From JBHIDJ01 sp046760105 (GTDB taxonomy: Bacteria; Pseudomonadota; Gammaproteobacteria; Acidiferrobacterales; SPGG2): 64,000 nt of DNA. The notes under the pieces are model-generated. The model worked only from the letters and a program-made list of their open reading frames with translations. It did no database searches and was not told where the DNA came from. Location of the stretch: positions 17,087 to 81,086 of the forward strand of contig JBHIDJ010000005.1 of NCBI GenBank assembly GCA_046760105.1, given 5' to 3'. Made by a program: the position numbers and the translations under genes. Numbering within the stretch: position 1 is the stretch's first letter; every line of letters begins with the position of its first letter. Below, piece by piece: positions 61,588-64,000 of the stretch.

Positions 61588-62342
61588 TTTCTTACTCCCG
61601 ATTCTTCCGCGTATTCCTGCTGAAACTCTTCGAGCAAGCGCTGCGACTCGTGATCTAATATCAATCGTTTCAGCAGATCTGGGCGTCTCAACCACGTCCT
61701 GCCGAGGGATTGCTTCAGTCGCCAACGACGAATCGCTTCGTGGTTGCCCGAAAGCAACACCTCCGGTACCCGGCGGCCTGCATAGACTTCCGGCCGCGTG
61801 TAATGCCCACAATCCAGCAGGCCATTAGCATACGAGTCCTCTTGCGCGGAATCGGCGTCCCCCAACGCTCCAGGAAGCTGGCGTGCAACCGCGTCGATGA
61901 TAACCATGGCGGCAAGCTCACCACCCGATAGCACGTAGTCGCCGATAGACCACTCTTCATCGATTTCGGTCGCAAGCAACCGTTCGTCCACACCCTCATA
62001 GCGCCCTGCAAGCATGATCAGCCCTTGGCGCGCCGCTAGCTCCTGCACCGCCGGATGGTCTAATCGTCGCCCCTGCGGCGAAAGATAGATGACCTTAACG
62101 TCAGTGCAATGCGCTTCGCGTGCCGCCCGAATCGCTTTAGCCAACGGTTCCGCCAACATTACCATGCCGGGGCCACCGCCGTAAGGACGATCATCTACGC
62201 TACGGTGCTTGTCCTGCGTGTAATCGCGTGGATCCCACACGCACACGCTCAATAATCCCCGCGCAACCGCCTGGCCGGTAATACCAAAGTCCGTGATCGC
62301 GTCAAACATCCGCGGAAAGATGCTAACGACATCAATCCTCAT
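61584..62342 (-). CDS. trmD: tRNA (guanine37-N1)-methyltransferase
   Basis: 252 residues. Trefoil-knot SPOUT enzyme: MRIDVVSIFPRMFDAITDFGI, DRPYGGGPGMVMLAEPL, YLSPQGRRLDHPAVQELA, GRYEGVDERLL, EWSIGDYVLSGGELAAMVIIDAVARQLPGALG. It methylates G37 next to the anticodon. ATG at 62342; lies 46 bases after rimM. Confidence 0.96.
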   Translation of the reverse strand: MRIDVVSIFPRMFDAITDFGITGQAVARGLLSVCVWDPRDYTQDKHRSVDDRPYGGGPGMVMLAEPLAKAIRAAREAHCTDVKVIYLSPQGRRLDHPAVQELAARQGLIMLAGRYEGVDERLLATEIDEEWSIGDYVLSGGELAAMVIIDAVARQLPGALGDADSAQEDSYANGLLDCGHYTRPEVYAGRRVPEVLLSGNHEAIRRWRLKQSLGRTWLRRPDLLKRLILDHESQRLLEEFQQEYAEESGVRK

Positions 62343-62388
62343 GGCAATGCAAAATCTGAAACGCTTACAAGGCGTCCGTTGTACCGAC

Positions 62389-62937
62389 TCAGAAATCCGG
62401 GTCCCACTCTACGACAATGACACAGGAATCGAGGTCCACATTCTTGATGACATCCCGTATATATGGGATGAGCTGACTCAGTGTCGCTTTGCCGCTGTCA
62501 GCGCACGGCTTGTCCTGTATCACGACCATGACATCATTGGCACCGGTCTCAAACAGATGGCTCACCACCCCAAGCTCGCGCCCGTCAACGGTGACCACGC
62601 GCAACCCTTCAAGCTGGGCCCAATAGTATTCGCCCTCCGGAAGTGCCGGCAGTTGCGCCAGCGCGACCGCGATGTCTGTACCAATCAGCACGCTCGCCTG
62701 GTCGCGGTCACGGTAGCCCTCAAGATGCGCAACGAGGCCCTTACCCTGTACGCGGCCGCCAACAACGCTGCATTCCTTCCAGCAGTCTCCCGTGCGGATC
62801 AGCCACGGATTGTAACCAAGAATCGCCTCGGGCGGCCGGACGTAGGAATACACCTTGACCCAGCCGTGGATCCCAAACAATCCGGCGATTCGGCCCAGTG
62901 CTACCACGCCGTCGGGTGACGACGGATTGGCCATCAA
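62389..62937 (-). CDS. rimM: 16S rRNA-processing protein
   Basis: 182 residues: the RimM N-terminal beta-barrel (ALGRIAGLFGIHGWVKVYSYVRPPEAILGYNPWLI) and the PRC-barrel-like C-terminal part (EYYWAQLEGLRVVTVDGRELGVVSHLFETGANDVMVV, IPYIRDVIKNVDLD). It helps 30S assembly near S19. ATG behind the rpsP stop (8-base gap). Confidence 0.95.
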   Translation of the reverse strand: MMANPSSPDGVVALGRIAGLFGIHGWVKVYSYVRPPEAILGYNPWLIRTGDCWKECSVVGGRVQGKGLVAHLEGYRDRDQASVLIGTDIAVALAQLPALPEGEYYWAQLEGLRVVTVDGRELGVVSHLFETGANDVMVVIQDKPCADSGKATLSQLIPYIRDVIKNVDLDSCVIVVEWDPDF

Positions 62938-62945
62938 ATCTGTCG

Positions 62946-63194
62946 CTACTGGCTGGTGCCCCCGATTTTGAGAAGACCGGCTACGCGTTCAGACGGTTTG
63001 GCGCCGCGACTTAGCCAGTACTGCACGCGCTCCATGTCTATGCGCAGCCGCTGTTCATGCTCAGTTGCACGCGGATTAAAGAAACCCACGTGTTCGATGA
63101 ATCGGCCATTAGGCGCACGCCGTGCATCCGCGACCACAATACGGAAGAAAGGCTTTTTCTTGGCACCGCCCCGAACCAGGCGTATGGTCACCAT
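62946..63194 (-). CDS. rpsP: 30S ribosomal protein S16
   Basis: 82 residues, MVTIRLVRGGAKKKPFFRIVVADARRAPNGRFIEHVGFFNP, then ERVQYWLSRGAKPSERVAGLLKI. First gene of the operon. The start ATG is preceded by CGATG and GGAACACGATG. The ffh gene that often stands before it is not in this window. Confidence 0.97.
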   Translation of the reverse strand: MVTIRLVRGGAKKKPFFRIVVADARRAPNGRFIEHVGFFNPRATEHEQRLRIDMERVQYWLSRGAKPSERVAGLLKIGGTSQ

Positions 63195-63549
63195 CGCATC
63201 GTGTTCCTGTGAATAAAAAACTGTCTTAGCTCAAACAAGGCGCGGATTTTACCCTCTCTTAGGGGACGGAAGAAAGGGAGCCCGCCAACAAATTCCACAA
63301 AATCAGCTGCGTGCCCCCGAATCCTAGTCCCACGGGCGTGAGTGCGGTCCCGGCCGTCGTTGTCCGGGCCCCTGTATACTGCCTTCGCTGTCATAGCGGG
63401 CGGTGCGACCTCGCTTCAGGGATCAGGCAAATCGAGCTGTGCGATTGGGTCCAATCTTGGCGTTGCCGACGCTTGCGGATCTGCCTCTGCCGGCGGGGCA
63501 TTGGCCGGCGGTTCCCCATCAAGCCAACGGGCAGGTTTCTTGCTCTTGT
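63195..63549. other. Leader of the ribosomal-protein operon
   Basis: About 355 bases. On the minus strand a TAAAAT (63251-63246) could be the -10 of the operon, with a poor TTCTTC -35 at 17 bases. A 45-codon minus-strand frame (63553-63416), product ending RLDPIAQLDLPDP, overlaps the DUF488 stop, starts only with CTG and is not called. No gene seen. Confidence 0.4.
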
Positions 63550-63906
63550 TCAGACACGAAACTTTCTTGCCAGATATGCCTTCAGAGCCGTCGCGTTATT
63601 GTGCTTTTCATCTTTGGCGGCGAACAACAAGGTAACCCGACCCTTGCGTGCCTTCGCCACCAATGTGGTTAGGTCTTCCGCGTTTTTGTCGAGTTCTCGA
63701 GAATAACGCGTCTTGAACTGTGTCCATTTCTTTGGATCGTGCCCGAACCAGGTACGCAAGTTCGCAGTAGGCGCGATTTGCTTAAGCCAGATATCGATCT
63801 TGGCGGCATCCTTGCTGAGACCACGCGGCCACAACCCGTCTACCAAAACGCGGTAACCGTCGTTGCTGCTCGGCTTCTCGTAAACTCTTTTCAGATAGAT
63901 CGGCAC
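63550..63906 (-). CDS. DUF488-family protein (YeaO-like)
   Basis: 118 residues: IYLKRVYEKPSSNDGYRVLVDGLWPRGLSKDAAKIDIWLKQIAPT, then WFGHDPKKWTQFKTRYSRELDK and VTLLFAAKDEKHNNATALKAYL. The family's conserved RVLVDRLWPRG and AAKD(E)KHNHA motifs are there, but the usual Arg is Gly in VDGLWPRG. Function not known. GTG at 63906 behind AGGACTGTC. Confidence 0.88.
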   Translation of the reverse strand: MPIYLKRVYEKPSSNDGYRVLVDGLWPRGLSKDAAKIDIWLKQIAPTANLRTWFGHDPKKWTQFKTRYSRELDKNAEDLTTLVAKARKGRVTLLFAAKDEKHNNATALKAYLARKFRV

Positions 63907-63932
63907 GACAGTCCTATGCGACTCGCTAGCAC

Positions 63933-63998
63933 CTAGGTCACCGGTTTTCCTGCAGCGAGACGCAGGCGAACATAATCGGCCGCCCAGTTCCCATTTGC
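63933..63998 (-). CDS. Partial CDS at right edge, unidentified
   Basis: A minus-strand frame runs in from the right edge and ends at a TAG (63933-63935), coding ANGNWAADYVRLRLAAGKPVT. The Trp/Arg/Leu-rich tail reads like the C-terminus of a real protein. It is too short to identify. Confidence 0.35.
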   Translation of the reverse strand, partial: ANGNWAADYVRLRLAAGKPVT

Positions 63999-64000
63999 AT

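Noticed and set aside
63416..63553. 45-codon minus-strand frame with product ending RLDPIAQLDLPDP.
   Set aside because: It starts only with CTG and overlaps the DUF488 stop; the Pro/Ala-rich sequence could be chance.
1..64000. CRISPR array, tRNA or rRNA genes, insertion sequences.
   Set aside because: Reading both strands I saw no regular spacer array, no cloverleaf with CCA-like end, and no transposase motif.

Overview
This window reads as ordinary chromosome from a free-living, respiring proteobacterium, most likely a gammaproteobacterium. The evidence is the rpsP-rimM-trmD-rplS order, E. coli-type icd, gltA and class 2 pyrD, cytochrome c4, two PF07995/cytochrome P460-type periplasmic redox genes and DUF6502. 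This is inference from gene content; no rRNA or tRNA is visible to fix the taxon. Base composition is even, and I see no transposase, phage gene, integrase island or CRISPR array.

Layout. 1-4.3 kb: the 2-oxoglutarate dehydrogenase genes sucA (cut by the left edge), sucB and lpdA. 4.6-6.5 kb: a long low-complexity zinc-ribbon protein, followed by a flavin oxidoreductase and a dynamin-like GTPase. 11.2-18 kb: a 27-residue membrane miniprotein, a NahK-like sugar kinase, an isocitrate dehydrogenase fused to a CBS pair, an M1 peptidase and a ChaN-PDZ lipoprotein. 18.2-20.6 kb: an operon of two DUF1538 membrane proteins, a PII-like protein and a CBS protein. 20.6-28.1 kb: fadD and a complete dppABCDF peptide ABC transporter. 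28.3 kb: the remnant of a sigma factor. 28.6-33.5 kb: periplasmic redox and envelope genes (cytochrome c4, pentapeptide repeats, cytochrome P460, DUF3179, a TlpA-like thioredoxin). 33.5-40 kb: an SDR, the DUF6502/DUF5666 pair, an MBL-fold hydrolase and an adenylate cyclase with TPRs. 40-43 kb: two more zinc-ribbon paralogues flanking a PQQ-type sugar dehydrogenase. 43.3-50.9 kb: a CDGSH protein, ilvD, a pseudouridine synthase, pyrD, a Gfo/Idh oxidoreductase and an HD-GYP protein. 50.9-51.7 kb: a gene-free locus of repeated hairpins. 51.7-64 kb: an SDR, DAHP synthase, gltA, a GGDEF-EAL protein, a membrane protein, xerD, ogt, a TPR protein, the ribosomal-protein operon and a DUF488 gene.

Four enzymes or enzyme complexes of the TCA cycle (gltA, icd, sucAB-lpdA) lie in the window but at three separate places. 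Signalling is represented by a class III cyclase and two c-di-GMP proteins.

The least explained items are these. First, a structured repeat locus at 51.0-51.6 kb with four 25-nt hairpins whose stems vary in a compensating way around a constant CCRGTGR loop. Second, a three-member family of zinc-ribbon/helical proteins with identical cysteine spacing. Third, the isocitrate dehydrogenase-CBS fusion. Fourth, the DUF1538/PII/CBS operon.
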